This document shows positions 5,174-5,973 of a stretch of 5,973 nt of DNA, piece after piece (positions within the stretch are counted from its first letter, which is position 1; each line of letters starts with the position of its first letter). The DNA comes from an uncultured Geobacter sp. (GTDB taxonomy: Bacteria; Desulfobacterota; Desulfuromonadia; Geobacterales; Geobacteraceae), in NCBI GenBank assembly GCA_937886325.1, contig CALABV010000117.1, positions 1 through 5,973 of the forward strand, in the 5' to 3' direction. Made by a program: the position numbers and the translations under genes. The notes below the pieces were generated by a model, which saw only the letters and a program-made list of their open reading frames with translations, was not told the origin of the DNA and did not search any database.

Positions 5174-5973
5174 TGAAACGGGCTTTCTTCACCGGTCACG
5201 ACCATGCCGACAGGAACATTCAGCCACCGGCGATCCTTTCCCCCGCTCGCCTGGCGGCGTTCGTGCTGCTGCTTACGCTCCTTGCCCTGCCGATCTCACG
5301 GGCTCGCGCCGAAGACGGCGCCTCTGACGGCCCCCCGCCCGCGGACCTGACCACACTCACCATCGAGCAGTTGATGGAGGTCGAGGTGGATACGGTGTCC
5401 GGCGCATCGAGATATGAACAGCCGATCACCGAGGCGCCTGCCTCGGTCACCATTGTCACGGCCGAAGAGATAAAGATGTACGGCTACCGGACCCTGTCCG
5501 ACATCCTGCAGAGCGTCCCGGGCTTCTCGGTGACCAATGACCGCAACTACCGTTACGCCGGGATACGCGGCCTGGGAATCCCCGGGGATTACGGGACCCG
5601 GTTCCTGCTCCTGGTGGACGGGGTGCGGCAGAACGACACCGTCTACCAGACAGGCTATATCGGATACGAGATGGTCGTCGATGTGGATCTGATCGAGCGG
5701 GTCGAGATCATCCGCGGGCCCGGCCACACCCTGTACGGCGCCAATGCCATGATGGGGGTGATCAACGTCATCACCCGCCGGGGCAGGGACATGGACGGAG
5801 TGGAGGTGTCGGGCGCAACCGGGAGCTTCGACACCTACAAGGGGCGTCTGAGCTACGGGAAGAAGTTCGAAGCGGGCCCGGAGATGCTCCTTTCCGGGAC
5901 CTTCCTGCACAGCCGGGGTCAGGACCTCTACTATCCGGAATTCGACTCGCCCTCCACCAACTTCGGTTGGGCG
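5170..5973 (+). CDS. TonB-dependent outer membrane receptor, N-terminal part (cut by window edge)
   Basis: 268 codons are present and the frame is still open at the window end. A hydrophobic stretch (residues 28-42) ending SRARA-EDG suggests a signal peptide cleaved near residue 47. A proline-rich spacer and LTTLTIEQLMEVEVDTVSGA (60-79) follow; this is the N-terminal segment common in receptors of the LTIEELM-VEV type. The plug domain then runs from about 86 to 205: APASVTIVTAEEI (89-101), LSDILQSVPGFSV (109-121), IRGLGIPGD (132-140), LLLVDGVRQND (146-156), VEIIRGPGHTLYGANAMMGV (178-197) and INVITRRG (198-205). The first barrel strands begin after about 210. Such receptors import metal chelates, cobalamin or other ligands using TonB energy; the ligand cannot be told from this part. 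The ATGA overlap with the YfiR-like gene indicates translational coupling and a shared function, perhaps ligand sensing at the envelope. Confidence 0.9.
   Translation, partial: MMKRAFFTGHDHADRNIQPPAILSPARLAAFVLLLTLLALPISRARAEDGASDGPPPADLTTLTIEQLMEVEVDTVSGASRYEQPITEAPASVTIVTAEEIKMYGYRTLSDILQSVPGFSVTNDRNYRYAGIRGLGIPGDYGTRFLLLVDGVRQNDTVYQTGYIGYEMVVDVDLIERVEIIRGPGHTLYGANAMMGVINVITRRGRDMDGVEVSGATGSFDTYKGRLSYGKKFEAGPEMLLSGTFLHSRGQDLYYPEFDSPSTNFGWA

Overview
The window is GC-rich, densely coded bacterial DNA. Its gene families suggest a Desulfuromonadales/Geobacter-like bacterium: an HD-GYP protein with a cytoplasmic 'AEAMGLMMVKVEAREYRLE' linker, a PP-loop/NFACT-R fusion, a PilT paralogue beside a PilB/GspE-like protein, and a YfiR/TonB-receptor pair. 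This taxonomic placement is inferred from gene content, not from a marker gene.

Layout. Two genes run leftward: the 5' end of an HD-GYP phosphodiesterase gene (1-275, cut by the window edge) and, upstream of it, a PP-loop tRNA-thiolation-type enzyme (364-1368). A 417-base divergent intergenic region (1369-1785) follows. It holds an 8-bp tandem duplication at the PP-loop gene start, a 177-bp element bounded by perfect 15-bp inverted repeats with nested internal stems (1392-1568), a candidate promoter, and a perfect 10-bp inverted repeat (1741-1763) just ahead of the rightward genes. Four genes then run rightward with short gaps and are probably one operon: a PilB/GspE-like protein whose ATPase motifs have all been lost (1786-3432), an intact PilT-type retraction ATPase (3451-4527), a secreted YfiR/DUF4154 protein (4553-5173), and a TonB-dependent receptor (5170-5973, cut by the window edge) whose start overlaps the yfiR-like stop by four bases.

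How the genes may work together. The rightward genes join a pilus/secretion motor pair to an envelope sensing pair. The pseudo-ATPase keeps an MshEN-like N-terminal region (a family that can bind cyclic di-GMP) and its C-terminal four-cysteine site, but lacks the Walker A, Walker B, Asp-box and His-box residues. It therefore looks like a regulator or adaptor of a hexameric motor rather than a motor. Its tight coupling to PilT, the YfiR family's known link to cyclic di-GMP control, and an HD-GYP gene at the left edge make cyclic di-GMP-tuned pilus retraction the most attractive hypothesis. That link is inference. The best candidates for something undescribed are the pseudo-ATPase/PilT pair and the inverted-repeat element.
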